Shown here: positions 22,227 to 30,439 of the stretch, piece by piece
Layout: the number at the start of each line of letters is the position of its first letter
How positions within the stretch are numbered: position 1 is the stretch's first letter
Assembly: GCA_902805845.1 (NCBI GenBank)
Contig: CADCUI010000015.1
Location: 1 to 36,659, forward strand
DNA from: an uncultured Nocardioidaceae bacterium
GTDB taxonomy: Bacteria > Actinomycetota > Actinomycetes > Propionibacteriales > Nocardioidaceae
DNA: 36,659 nt
Direction: 5' to 3'
The notes under the pieces: generated by a model
What the model was told of the DNA's origin: nothing
The model's database searches: none
What the model saw: only the letters and a program-made list of their open reading frames with translations
Translations under genes and position numbers: made by a program

Positions 22227-22970
22227 ATGAGCGGCGTGCTCGAGGACATCCGCCGTTCGGTCGTGCGTGCTCTCGCCGCCGCGGTGGTGACAGCCCTGCT
22301 CGTGACCGGCTGCAGCGACCCGAGCAGCGACAGCGACACCCCTGCCGGGTCGACCACCGGCGCCGCCCAGGAGAGCGACGGCTCCGAGGAACCCAGCCCG
22401 ACCAGGTCGAAGTCCGCACCCACGGGGCCGCGGACGACCGCGCCCGGAACGGTGCTCTCCTTCGGGGACACCGCGACGGTGGAGCACGAGCTCCGCAAGG
22501 ACAAGGCCCTCCTGAAGCTCACCGTGCAGTCGGCGACCCAGGGGTCGCTGCAGGACTTCGAGGGCTTCGACCTCGACGACCCCTACAAGCGGCGCGGCAG
22601 CTACTACTACGTGCGCGTGGCCGTGCGGAACGCCGGCAAGGGAAAGGTCGGGGACGTGCCGGTCCCGCTCTGGGGCCTCAGCGGCGAGGGCACCCTCCTG
22701 CAGGTGGTGCAGTTCCGCTCGGCCTTCTCGACGTGCCCCACCGAGCCGCTGCCCGAGGACTTCGGGCCCGGCGACCGGTTCGAGACCTGCCTGGTCTACC
22801 TGTCACCGAACCGCGGGTCCCTCGAGGGCGTCAGCTACCGGCCGACCGTCGACTTCTCGCCGATCGAGTGGCGCGGCAAGGTGAAGACGCTGCCGACCAA
22901 GAAGCCCGGGAAGGGATCGGGGAAGGGCGGCGGACAAGGCTCCGGGCAGGGCGACGGCCAGGACGGCTGA
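22227..22970 (+). CDS. Secreted lipoprotein, DUF4352-like
   Basis: A 247-residue predicted lipoprotein. The N-terminus carries a charged start, a hydrophobic segment and the lipobox LVTGC (Cys at ~29). A Ser/Asp/Thr/Pro-rich linker (~30-75) follows. The folded domain (~76-215) includes VEHELRKDKALLKLTVQSATQ and YYYVRVAVRNAGKGKVGDVPVPLWGLSGEG, an immunoglobulin-like pattern like that of DUF4352 proteins. Two Cys at CPTEP and ETCLVY may pair. The tail is Lys/Gly/Gln-rich. The function is unknown. There is no ribosome-binding site at the ATG (22227). A GTG at 22236 in frame with CACAAT seven bases upstream is an alternative leaderless start. Confidence 0.75.
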   Translation: MSGVLEDIRRSVVRALAAAVVTALLVTGCSDPSSDSDTPAGSTTGAAQESDGSEEPSPTRSKSAPTGPRTTAPGTVLSFGDTATVEHELRKDKALLKLTVQSATQGSLQDFEGFDLDDPYKRRGSYYYVRVAVRNAGKGKVGDVPVPLWGLSGEGTLLQVVQFRSAFSTCPTEPLPEDFGPGDRFETCLVYLSPNRGSLEGVSYRPTVDFSPIEWRGKVKTLPTKKPGKGSGKGGGQGSGQGDGQDG

Positions 22971-22990
22971 CGTCGCGCCCCCTCGTGGGT

Positions 22991-23019
22991 TTGGGGTGAG
23001 TGCTCGGCTCGCGGACAAT
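22991..23019 (+). promoter_or_regulatory. Predicted promoter for leaderless dusB
   Basis: TTGGGG (22991-22996) and GACAAT (23014-23019) are separated by 17 bp. The -10 ends six bases before the GTG at 23026, so transcription should begin at that codon. This is the best -35/-10 pair in the window. Confidence 0.55.
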
Positions 23020-23025
23020 GAGCGG

Positions 23026-24177
23026 GTGCTGCTCACACCGACGTCATCGACTCCTCCGGGGCTGTCCCTGGGGCCGTTGCACGTCGACACGCCGGTCGTG
23101 CTGGCCCCGATGGCCGGGATCACCGACGCCGCCTATCGCCGGCTCTGCCGGGAGCAGGGCGCGGGGCTGTACGTCTGCGAGATGGTCACCTCCCGCGGGC
23201 TGGTCGAGCGTGACCCCGCGACGCTCGAGATGCTGGTCTTCGACCCGACCGAGGACATCCGGTCGGTGCAGCTGTACGGGACCGACCCGGCGTACGTCGG
23301 CAAGGCGACCGAGCTCCTCTGCGCCGAGTACGGCGTCGCGCACGTCGACCTGAACTTCGGCTGCCCGGTGCCCAAGGTGACCCGGAAGGGCGGCGGAGGA
23401 GCGCTGCCGTGGAAACGCCGGCTTCTCGGCGAGATCCTCGAGGCCGCCGTGCGCGCGGCCGCGCCGTACGACGTCCCGGTCACGATGAAGACCCGCAAGG
23501 GCATCGACGACGAGCACCTCACCTTCCTCGATGCCGGTCGGATCGCGCAGGAGTCCGGCTGCGCGGCTGTCGCCCTGCACGGCCGGACGGTGGCGCAGTC
23601 CTACTCCGGGATCGCGGACTGGCACGCGATCGGAGAGCTGGTCGCCGCCGTCGACATCCCGGTCCTGGGCAACGGCGACATCTGGGAAGCGGCTGACGCG
23701 CTGCGGATGGTGTCCGAGACCGGGGCGGCCGGCGTGGTCGTGGGCCGCGGCTGCCTCGGCCGGCCCTGGCTCTTCCGGGACCTGGCAGCGGCGTTCGCGG
23801 GTCGCGAGGTGGCGACCTTGCCGACCCTGGGCGAGGTTGCGGCGATGATGCGCCGCCACGCCGAGCTGCTGGTGCTGCACCGCGGTGAGGAGCGCGGCTG
23901 CAAGGAGTTCCGCAAGCACGTCGCGTGGTACCTCAAGGGCTTTGCGGCCGGCGGCCGGCTGCGCCGTGAGCTGGCGCTGGTGGAGTCGCTCTGCGGCATG
24001 GACCGGCTCCTGGAGGAGCTCGACCCGGCCGAGCCGTTCCCGGTCTCCGAGCTCGGCAGCCCCCGTGGGCGGCAAGGAAGTCCACGACGAGTGGTGCTTC
24101 CCGAGGGCTGGCTGGAGAGTGACGAGACGGGCGGCTGCGCGAGGGCGGAGGAGCTCGCGGTCGGCTCCGGTGGCTGA
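23026..24177 (+). CDS. dusB: tRNA-dihydrouridine synthase
   Basis: An FMN- and NADPH-dependent enzyme reducing uridines in the D-loop of tRNA. Present are the FMN-binding start APMAGITDAAYRRLCREQG, the EMVTSRGL motif, the catalytic Cys113 in NFGCPVPKVTRKGGG, the FMN lysine in TMKTRKG, HGRTVAQSYSG, and the phosphate-binding GNGDIW and VGRGCLGRPW. The length (383 aa) suits the DusB group with its C-terminal helical tRNA-binding domain (~250-340). The GTG at 23026 is preferred because a good promoter would place the mRNA 5' end there. A GTG at 22996 is in frame but lies on the -35 element. Confidence 0.94.
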   Translation: MLLTPTSSTPPGLSLGPLHVDTPVVLAPMAGITDAAYRRLCREQGAGLYVCEMVTSRGLVERDPATLEMLVFDPTEDIRSVQLYGTDPAYVGKATELLCAEYGVAHVDLNFGCPVPKVTRKGGGGALPWKRRLLGEILEAAVRAAAPYDVPVTMKTRKGIDDEHLTFLDAGRIAQESGCAAVALHGRTVAQSYSGIADWHAIGELVAAVDIPVLGNGDIWEAADALRMVSETGAAGVVVGRGCLGRPWLFRDLAAAFAGREVATLPTLGEVAAMMRRHAELLVLHRGEERGCKEFRKHVAWYLKGFAAGGRLRRELALVESLCGMDRLLEELDPAEPFPVSELGSPRGRQGSPRRVVLPEGWLESDETGGCARAEELAVGSGG

Positions 24178-24338
24178 TCGGCTTTCAAACCACCGCTCCA
24201 GAGATCCAGACCAGTTGGTGTGCGAAGGCGGGGATTGGGTGACCCTGCCCACAGCCCCGGGCCTCGATTTCGTCGCAGGAGACGGGCCGTGCTTCACTCG
24301 CCGACTGCCCTGACTCCCATCGAAGGGGACGCTGTCCC

Positions 24339-25298
24339 ATGGCTGCTGCCCGACATCGTGCCGAGCCCAAGCACCGCGTACGCCGACGCCTGCGTGCCAT
24401 CGCCGCACCGGCGGCGCTGGTGTCGGGCATCGCCGGCGTCGTGGCCACCGCCGCGATGACCACCGGCGCCGGTGAGGCGCCCGCGTCGCAGCCCCTCGAC
24501 GTCGGCACCCGGGTCGGTGCCGTCGCACAGGTCGACCTCGAGCACCTCACCGAAGGGCGCGACCGAGCGGTCTCCCGGAGCGCCTCGCGCCTCGCGGTGG
24601 AGACGCCCGCCGTGCTCCGGCCCCGCCCGACCGACCGCAAGTTCGCCACCGCCCCCCTCAACGTCTGGACCCAGCCACGGGAGCAGGGTGAGCGCGTGAA
24701 CCGGGTCGCGTTCGGCACCAGGCTCGGGGTCACCGGCCAGACGGTGGGCAGCTGGGCGGAGGTGCTGATGCCGGCGGAGAAGGGGGAGCCGCGGGTTCGC
24801 TGGGTCAACGCCGATCTCCTCGCGGACCGGAAGCCGGAGCCAGAACCGGAGCCGGAGCCGGAGCCGGACGAGGACGTCTCGAGCACGGACGGCTCCACCG
24901 ACGACGGCTCCACCGACGACGGCTCCACCACCACCGGCCTCTCCTCGGCGCCCTGCGCGGACGGCTCGTCCATCGAGTCGGGCATCACCAGCAGCGCGGT
25001 CCGGGTCTACCGGGCGGTCTGCGCCGCGTTCCCGGACCTCAGCAGCTACGGCGGCTACGACCCCCACGGTGAGCACATCGACGGCCGCGCCATCGACTTC
25101 ATGGTCACCGACTCCTCGCTCGGCCAGGCCGTCGCCGACTACCTGCTGGCGCACGCCGGCGAGCTCCAGCTGCGGGACATCATCTGGTCGCAACACATCT
25201 GGACGCCGGACCAGGCTTCCGCAGGTTGGCGCTACATGGAAGACCGCGGATCGCCGACCGCCAACCACTACGACCACGTCCACGTCGCGGTCTACTGA
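24339..25298 (+). CDS. Secreted SH3-like protein with ARB_07466-type C-terminal domain
   Basis: A 319-residue exported protein. The N-terminus is Arg-rich followed by a hydrophobic helix (AIAAPAALVSGIAGVVATAAM), a signal peptide or anchor. Residues ~103-168 look like a bacterial SH3 domain (LNVWTQPREQGERVNRVAFGTRLGVTGQ). An acidic linker follows, with Glu-Pro dipeptides and three copies of a (S/T)DDGST-like unit (~170-205). The C-terminal ~110 residues carry SSAVRVYRAVCAAFPDLSSYGGY, GEHIDGRAIDFMV, IIWSQHIWTP and ANHYDHVHVAVY, with conserved His and Asp that look like a metal site related to LAS-type peptidases. A cell-wall role is likely and the exact activity is unknown. Confidence 0.85.
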   Translation: MAAARHRAEPKHRVRRRLRAIAAPAALVSGIAGVVATAAMTTGAGEAPASQPLDVGTRVGAVAQVDLEHLTEGRDRAVSRSASRLAVETPAVLRPRPTDRKFATAPLNVWTQPREQGERVNRVAFGTRLGVTGQTVGSWAEVLMPAEKGEPRVRWVNADLLADRKPEPEPEPEPEPDEDVSSTDGSTDDGSTDDGSTTTGLSSAPCADGSSIESGITSSAVRVYRAVCAAFPDLSSYGGYDPHGEHIDGRAIDFMVTDSSLGQAVADYLLAHAGELQLRDIIWSQHIWTPDQASAGWRYMEDRGSPTANHYDHVHVAVY

Positions 25299-25360
25299 CC
25301 GTTCTGACGTGCTTGCCGCCCTCTGGAAGCGAGGGTGTCCACGGCTAGGGTCGGCGGACG

Positions 25361-26653
25361 ATGGGGTCGAACACCGAGCAGTACGACGAGGCCGACTGCG
25401 CGCGCTGGGTCGAGGAGCCGCGCAAGGATCCGCTGCGGACGCCGTTCGAACGTGACCGGGCCCGCGTCGTCCACAGCGCCGCACTCCGCCGGCTGGCCGC
25501 GAAGACGCAGGTCGTGGGCCCGCAGAGCGACGACTTCGTGCGCAACCGGCTCACCCACACCCTCGAGGTCGCCCAGGTGGCGCGCGACCTCGCCCGCCAG
25601 CTCGGCTGCGCCCCCGACGTCGTGGAGGCCGCTGCCCTTGCCCACGACCTCGGCCACCCGCCGTTCGGGCACAACGGGGAGCGCGCGCTCGACGAGCTGA
25701 GCGGTCCGGCCGGCGGCTTCGAGGGCAACGCGCAGACGCTGCGGATCCTCACCCGTCTCGAGGCCAAGTCAGCGGCGCCCGACGGCCGCAACGTCGGCCT
25801 CAACCTGACGCGGGCCACGTTGGACGCAGCCACGAAGTACCCCTGGACACGAGCAGCGGCCCCACCGGCCCGGGGCGCCGCCGCCGACGGGACGCCCCGG
25901 GCGGTGGCCAAGTTCGGCGTCTACGACGACGACCTCGCGGTGTTCGACTGGTTCCGACACGGGCACGCCGCGGGAGAGGACGGCCGCCGTCGGTGCCTGG
26001 AGGCGCAGGTCATGGACCTCGCCGACGACGTGGCCTACTCGGTCCACGACGTCGAGGACGGCATCGTCGCCGGTCGGATCGACCTGGGCGCACTCTCGTC
26101 CGGAACACTCCGGGCCGACGTCTGGCGGACGGTCCAGGAGTGGTACCTCCCCGAGGTGTCCCCGGACGAGCTCGAGGAGGCGCTTCGCCGGATGACCGGG
26201 GAGGTCGGCTGGCCCGTCTCGTCGTACGACGGGAGCCGGCCGGCGATGGCCGCGCTCAAGAACCTCACCTCGTCGTTGATCGGACGCTTCTGCGTGGCTG
26301 CCACGGAGGCGACCCACGAGGTGTTCGGGCGGGGCCCGCTGGTCCGCTACGCCGCCGACCTCGTGGTGCCCCGGGGGACGGCACTGGAGATCGCGGTGCT
26401 CAAGGGAGTGGCGGCGCACCTGGTCATGCGGGCCGAGGATCGCCGAGGGCTGCTCGACCGGCAGCGTCAGGTCGTCGCCGAGCTGTTCGCCGAGCTGGCG
26501 GACCAGGCGCCGCGCAACCTGGAACCCGCGTTCCGCGCGGACTTCGATGCGGCAGGGAACGACGCGGCGCGGTTGCGGGTCGTGGTCGACCAGGTGGCCA
26601 GCCTCACCGACGCGTCCGCGGTGGCCTGGCACGGGCGGCTGTGCCGGCCGTGA
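25361..26653 (+). CDS. dgt: Deoxyguanosinetriphosphate triphosphohydrolase-like protein
   Basis: An HD-superfamily dNTPase (430 aa) that removes triphosphate from dNTPs and helps set nucleotide pools. The metal-binding HD residues are complete: His66 in RNRLTHTLEVAQ, His95-Asp96 in AHDLGHPPFGHNGE, and Asp222 in MDLADDVAYSVHD. The N-terminal RTPFERDRARVVHSAALRRLAAKTQV motif is typical. The ATG at 25361 has no ribosome-binding site, and TAGGGT lies nine bases upstream, so it may be nearly leaderless. dnaG follows 64 bp downstream, an arrangement also known from mycobacteria. Confidence 0.96.
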   Translation: MGSNTEQYDEADCARWVEEPRKDPLRTPFERDRARVVHSAALRRLAAKTQVVGPQSDDFVRNRLTHTLEVAQVARDLARQLGCAPDVVEAAALAHDLGHPPFGHNGERALDELSGPAGGFEGNAQTLRILTRLEAKSAAPDGRNVGLNLTRATLDAATKYPWTRAAAPPARGAAADGTPRAVAKFGVYDDDLAVFDWFRHGHAAGEDGRRRCLEAQVMDLADDVAYSVHDVEDGIVAGRIDLGALSSGTLRADVWRTVQEWYLPEVSPDELEEALRRMTGEVGWPVSSYDGSRPAMAALKNLTSSLIGRFCVAATEATHEVFGRGPLVRYAADLVVPRGTALEIAVLKGVAAHLVMRAEDRRGLLDRQRQVVAELFAELADQAPRNLEPAFRADFDAAGNDAARLRVVVDQVASLTDASAVAWHGRLCRP

Positions 26654-26705
26654 CGAGGCGGGGCGCCGGCTGTGCACTGGCGCCTCCCGCGTGGCCACCC
26701 GGACA

Positions 26706-26711
26706 TAGACT
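26706..26711 (+). promoter_or_regulatory. Predicted -10 element (TAGACT) for leaderless dnaG
   Basis: TAGACT ends six bases before the GTG start of dnaG, with no ribosome-binding site between. The spacing predicts transcription beginning at the start codon. No clear -35 hexamer is seen. Confidence 0.45.
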
Positions 26712-26717
26712 GCGGCC

Positions 26718-28685
26718 GTGGCAGGGCTGATCCGCGAGGACGACATCGCGCTGGTGCGCGAGCGGGCCGACATCGCGGAGATCGTCGGCCAGTACGTCAC
26801 CCTCAAGCCCGCCGGCGGCGGCGCCCTCAAGGGGCTCTGCCCGTTCCACGACGAGAAGTCGCCGTCCTTCCACGTCCGCCCCGGCCGGGGCTTCCACTGC
26901 TTCGGCTGCGGTGAGGGCGGCGACGTCATCTCCTTCCTCATGAAGCACGACGGGCTGACCTTCGCCCAGGCGGTCGAGTACCTCGCCGACCGCGCCGGCA
27001 TCCAGCTCCGCTACGCCGAGGGCGACGACCGGGGGAAGCGGCGGGAGGGCAGCCCGCGTCACCGGCTCGTCGAGGCGCACCGGCTGGCCCAGGAGTACTA
27101 CGCCGACCACCTCGTCGGTCCCGAGGCGACCGCGGCGCGACAGTTCCTCTCCGACCGCGGGTTCGACAAGGAGTCCGCGGAGCGGTTCGGCCTGGGGTTC
27201 GCCCCTCGCGACGGTGACGCCCTCTACAAGCACCTGCGCCAGAAGCAGCTCACGGAGGCCGAGCTGGTCACCTCGGGGCTGGTGGCCCAAGGCCAGCGCG
27301 GTCACTACGACCGGTTCCGGGGACGGCTGCTCTGGCCGATCCGGGAGGCGTCGGGGGAGACCATCGGCTTCGGAGCTCGCCGGATCTTCGACGACGACCG
27401 GATCGAGGCCAAGTACCTCAACACCCCCGAGACGCCGATCTACAAGAAGAGCCAGGTGCTGTACGGGATCGACCTCGCCCGCCGCGACATCGCGCGGTCC
27501 TCACAGGCGGTGGTCGTCGAGGGCTACACCGACGTGATGGCCTGCCACCTCGCCGGCGTCCCCACCGCGGTCGCGACCTGCGGCACCGCCTTCGGCGAGG
27601 AGCACGGGCGGGTGCTGCGGCGGCTGCTCCACGACCACGAGGAGTTCCGCGGGGAGGTCATCTTCACCTTCGACGGCGACGAGGCGGGGCAGAAGGCCGC
27701 GCTGCGCGCCTTCGGCGGGGACCAGCAGTTCGTCGGCCAGACCTACGTCGCGGTGGAGCCGGACGGGCTCGACCCCTGCGACCTCCGGCTGCGCGCCGGG
27801 GACGCGGCCGTGCGGGAGCTGGTGGCCCGCCGCATCCCGCTCTACCGGCTGGTCCTGGGCAACGTCGTCCACCGCTACGACCTCGACCGCGCCGACGGTC
27901 GCGTCGACGCGGTCCGTGAGGCGGCCAAGCTGGTGGCGAGCATCCGCGACCGGTCCAAGGTGGACGCGTTCGCCCGGGAGCTCGCCGGCATGGTGGGCGT
28001 CGACGTGGAGGAGGCCCGGGCGGAGGTACGCCGAGCCGGCCAGCGACCCGAGCGGACGAGCGCCCCGGGCCAGCGCCCCTCGGGGGGCGCGCCGGGGTCG
28101 GGCACCGGTGGACCGACCGGCCCGGGTGACGCGACCGGCGCGCCGGTCGCGCCCGGTGAGGCCCGTGCGCAGCCCCTGCCCGACCTCCGTGACCCGCGGT
28201 TCCAGCTCGAGCGCGAGACGCTCAAGCTCGTCGTGCAGCAGCCCCGTCTCGTGGCCCCCCTCGCCGGCGACCTCGGCGACAACGACTTCACCCACCCCAC
28301 CTATCGCGCCGTCTGGCACCTGGTCACCGAGCTGGGCGGCCCCTCGGCGGCGCCGGAGCCCGACGTGTGGGTCGCGAAGCTGCGCGACTCCGTGTCGGCC
28401 CCGTCCGAGGAGCGCGACGCGTCGGCGGTCGGTCGGGCGCTCAACGAGCTGGTGGTCGAGCCGGTGCGGGCGTCAGGTGAGCCGGACGAGATCTACGCGG
28501 CAGCCAACGTCTACCGGATGCAGGAGCTCACCGCCATGCGCCGGATCGCCGAGCTCAAGTCGAAGCTGCAGCGCACGAACCCCGTCGACCAGTCCGCGGA
28601 CTACAACCGCATGTTCGGCGAGCTCGTCGCCCTCGAGAGCCATCGCCGCACCCTGCGGGAGCGCGCCATCGGCGCCACCGACTGA
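26718..28685 (+). CDS. dnaG: DNA primase
   Basis: Synthesises RNA primers for the replisome (655 aa). The zinc-binding domain has Cys41, His44, Cys61 and Cys64 (LCPFHDEKSPSFHV, then FHCFGCGEGGD). The catalytic TOPRIM core has Glu271 in VVEGYTDVMA and Asp319/Asp321 in TFDGDEAGQ, followed by DPCDL. A Gly/Pro/Ala-rich linker (~435-490) leads to the C-terminal helicase-interacting domain (~495-655). The GTG at 26718 gives the family's normal N-terminus MAGLIREDDIALVRER. The stop overlaps the next gene by one base (TGATG). Confidence 0.97.
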   Translation: MAGLIREDDIALVRERADIAEIVGQYVTLKPAGGGALKGLCPFHDEKSPSFHVRPGRGFHCFGCGEGGDVISFLMKHDGLTFAQAVEYLADRAGIQLRYAEGDDRGKRREGSPRHRLVEAHRLAQEYYADHLVGPEATAARQFLSDRGFDKESAERFGLGFAPRDGDALYKHLRQKQLTEAELVTSGLVAQGQRGHYDRFRGRLLWPIREASGETIGFGARRIFDDDRIEAKYLNTPETPIYKKSQVLYGIDLARRDIARSSQAVVVEGYTDVMACHLAGVPTAVATCGTAFGEEHGRVLRRLLHDHEEFRGEVIFTFDGDEAGQKAALRAFGGDQQFVGQTYVAVEPDGLDPCDLRLRAGDAAVRELVARRIPLYRLVLGNVVHRYDLDRADGRVDAVREAAKLVASIRDRSKVDAFARELAGMVGVDVEEARAEVRRAGQRPERTSAPGQRPSGGAPGSGTGGPTGPGDATGAPVAPGEARAQPLPDLRDPRFQLERETLKLVVQQPRLVAPLAGDLGDNDFTHPTYRAVWHLVTELGGPSAAPEPDVWVAKLRDSVSAPSEERDASAVGRALNELVVEPVRASGEPDEIYAAANVYRMQELTAMRRIAELKSKLQRTNPVDQSADYNRMFGELVALESHRRTLRERAIGATD

Positions 28686-29227
28686 TGCGGCTGTCGAGGC
28701 GCGGTCCGGAGGTGCCGGCCCACGTGCGGGCCGCGGTGTCGGGACGGGTGCTCGCCGCGGCTCAGGCAGGCGACGGTCGGTGGCTGGCCGGCACCCGGGA
28801 CGTCTTCCACGTCGTCGGTGAACCCCCGGTCGGTGAGGATGCCGTCGCTGTGGACGCGGCCGACGACGTCGCCTGGCCGTGGGAACAGGTGCAGCGAGCC
28901 GACTGGGACACCGACGCCTCCACCCTGCGCGTGGAGCGGGTCGCGGACTACGGCCAGCCCATGACCTTGTCGAGCTTCGTCCTCGACGATCCCGGGTTGC
29001 TGCTCGAGCTGATCCGGGAGCGCGTGACCGCGAGCGTCGTCGTCGAGCGGAGGGTGAACCTGGCACGGAGGCGAGGGTTCTCCGTCATCGGTCGTCGAGC
29101 ACCCTCCGGCGGCGGTGGGGTGACCTGGGCCTACCAGTTCGACCCCGAGGTCGACCCGGAGGACCCGGCCGTCACCTCGGCGGCCGAGGCGGCGCTCCGC
29201 GAGGCTCGCGAGTCCCTCGGCCTCTGA
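28685..29227 (+). CDS. Conserved hypothetical protein downstream of dnaG (180 aa)
   Basis: No characterised family is recognised. The sequence is soluble, mixed alpha/beta and acidic, with a short basic start (MRLSRRGPEVPAHVRAAVSGRVLAAAQ). The motif WLAGTRDVFHVV then WPWEQVQRADWDTDASTLRV is typical of hypothetical proteins found after dnaG in actinobacteria. It looks like a PH-like or beta-sandwich fold followed by a helix bearing ELIRERVTASVVVERRV. Its start overlaps the dnaG stop (TGATG), so it is translationally coupled to primase. A 22-bp repeat pair begins just past its stop. Confidence 0.8.
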   Translation: MRLSRRGPEVPAHVRAAVSGRVLAAAQAGDGRWLAGTRDVFHVVGEPPVGEDAVAVDAADDVAWPWEQVQRADWDTDASTLRVERVADYGQPMTLSSFVLDDPGLLLELIRERVTASVVVERRVNLARRRGFSVIGRRAPSGGGGVTWAYQFDPEVDPEDPAVTSAAEAALREARESLGL

Positions 29228-29228
29228 C

Positions 29229-29272
29229 GCCGAGCCGCCCACGATGTCTGGTCGAGCCGCCCACGATGCGGG
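29229..29272. repeat. 22-bp intergenic tandem repeat, locus C (two units)
   Basis: Two adjacent 22-bp units (29229-29250 and 29251-29272) with head GCCGAGCCGCCC or GTCGAGCCGCCC and tail ACGATG. They match loci A and B in unit length, head and the ATGT core of the first unit. The array starts two bases after the stop codon of the preceding gene, as at the other loci. Confidence 0.8.
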
Positions 29273-29339
29273 AGGAAGCGGCGTACGACGCCGGTGCAAG
29301 AACCGCGCGGACCGATGTGCGGACGTTCAGGCGAGTTGC

Positions 29340-29345
29340 TAGCCT
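29340..29345 (+). promoter_or_regulatory. Possible -10 element (TAGCCT) for tRNA-Asn
   Basis: TAGCCT lies 32 bases before the mature tRNA 5' end, which is a normal leader length. The -35 region is not obvious. Weak call. Confidence 0.3.
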
Positions 29346-29377
29346 GTGTGGGCCGCAGATCCGAACGGTCTGCTCCA

Positions 29378-29453
29378 TCCCCTGTAGCTCAATTGGCAGA
29401 GCATTCGGCTGTTAACCGGAGGGTTGTTGGTTCGAGTCCAACCGGGGGAGCCA
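29378..29453 (+). tRNA. tRNA-Asn (anticodon GTT)
   Basis: A complete cloverleaf. The acceptor arms TCCCCTG (29378-29384) and CGGGGGA (29443-29449) pair with one G-U. The D-loop is AGCTCAATTGGCAGAGC. The anticodon stem TTCGG/CCGGA encloses loop CTGTTAA with GTT at 29411-29413. The T arm is GTTGG-TTCGAGT-CCAAC. Discriminator G is followed by an encoded CCA (29451-29453). It marks the border between the housekeeping block and the catabolic operon. Confidence 0.97.
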
Positions 29454-29524
29454 CCGGACTCCGTCTGACTTGCTGGGATGCGTCAGACGGTCCGACATGC
29501 CGCCCCGTCGTCGAAAGTCGACCC

Positions 29525-30439
29525 ATGATGATCATCCGGTACGTAGACCCGACGGGTCAGTCCACTGTCGGACTGGAGTCGGACGGCCAGGTGCGTCCGT
29601 TGCGGGGCTGCGACACGATCGGCCAGCTCCTGCGATCCTCCGTGGGCGAGCTGCGGAGCATGTGCGCTGAGCAGGGGGAGGCGACGGATCCCGTGTCCGG
29701 CGTCCGCCTGCTGCCGCCGATCGACTCCCGCATGGAGGTGTGGGCCGCCGGGGTGACCTATCACCGCTCCCGGGAGGCTCGGGTGCTGGAGAGTGACCGC
29801 GCTGCCGACGTCTACGACCTCGTCTACGAGGCAGCTCGCCCGGAGATCTTCTTCAAGTCTGCGGCGTGGCGGGTCACCGGTCACGACGAGCAGGTGTCGA
29901 TACGCCAAGACTCCGACATCAACGTCCCAGAACCCGAGCTGGCCATCGTGCTCAACTCCGGCGGCGAGATCACCGGCTACACCGTCTGCAACGACGTGAG
30001 CTCGCGCAGCATCGAGGGCACCAACCCTCTGTACCTACCGCAAGCCAAGACCTACCTGGGAAGCTGCGCCGTCGGCCCGGGGATCCGACCGGGATGGGAA
30101 GTGGCCAATCCCTATGACCTCGAGGTGGAGATGCGCATCCGACGGCAAGGCTCTGTCATCTGGCAGGGGAGCGCCAACACCTCCGGGCTGCAGCGCAAGC
30201 TCGACGACCTGGCGGAGTACGTCTTCCGCGAAGAGATCTTCCCCGACGGAGTCGTTCTGTCGACCGGAACCAGTCTCGTGCCCGAGCTGCCCATGACCCT
30301 GCTGGCAGGAGACATCGTTGACATCCGCATCGACCAGGTGGGCACTCTGACGAGCGAGGTGCGCTGCGGCAAGGAGCAGATGCGCTGGCTGGCTGATGCA
30401 ACCGACCAGGCGGCTCGTCGCCCGCCCCGGAGCGCGTGA
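29525..30439 (+). CDS. FAH-family 2-keto-3-deoxy-pentonate dehydratase (predicted)
   Basis: A fumarylacetoacetate-hydrolase-fold enzyme, 304 residues. The metal site is PEPELAIV (Glu136, Glu138). The stretch YTVCNDVSSRSIEGTNPLYLPQAKTYLGSCAVGP (~157-190) is characteristic of the subgroup that dehydrates 2-keto-3-deoxy-arabinonate or -xylonate to 2-oxoglutarate semialdehyde, rather than of true fumarylacetoacetases. The following gene encodes the enzyme that uses that product, which supports the assignment. The ATG at 29525 gives a normal N-terminus, although the ribosome-binding site is weak. An ATG at 29528 is equivalent. The sugar stereochemistry handled is not predictable. Confidence 0.85.
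   Translation: MMIIRYVDPTGQSTVGLESDGQVRPLRGCDTIGQLLRSSVGELRSMCAEQGEATDPVSGVRLLPPIDSRMEVWAAGVTYHRSREARVLESDRAADVYDLVYEAARPEIFFKSAAWRVTGHDEQVSIRQDSDINVPEPELAIVLNSGGEITGYTVCNDVSSRSIEGTNPLYLPQAKTYLGSCAVGPGIRPGWEVANPYDLEVEMRIRRQGSVIWQGSANTSGLQRKLDDLAEYVFREEIFPDGVVLSTGTSLVPELPMTLLAGDIVDIRIDQVGTLTSEVRCGKEQMRWLADATDQAARRPPRSA

Noticed and set aside
24178-24338. Possible riboswitch (c-di-AMP ydaO type) before the secreted SH3-like protein
   Set aside because: Such elements occur before cell-wall genes in actinobacteria, but I cannot align the required conserved blocks here. A 6-bp CGGTGG/CCACCG stem at the dusB stop is too weak to call.
29294-29524. N-terminal extension of the FAH-family protein
   Set aside because: The extension would read through the tRNA-Asn gene. 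The ATG at 29525 gives the standard family N-terminus.
29454-29524. Integrase or attachment-site repeat beside tRNA-Asn
   Set aside because: No integrase gene or copy of the tRNA 3' end is visible in the window.
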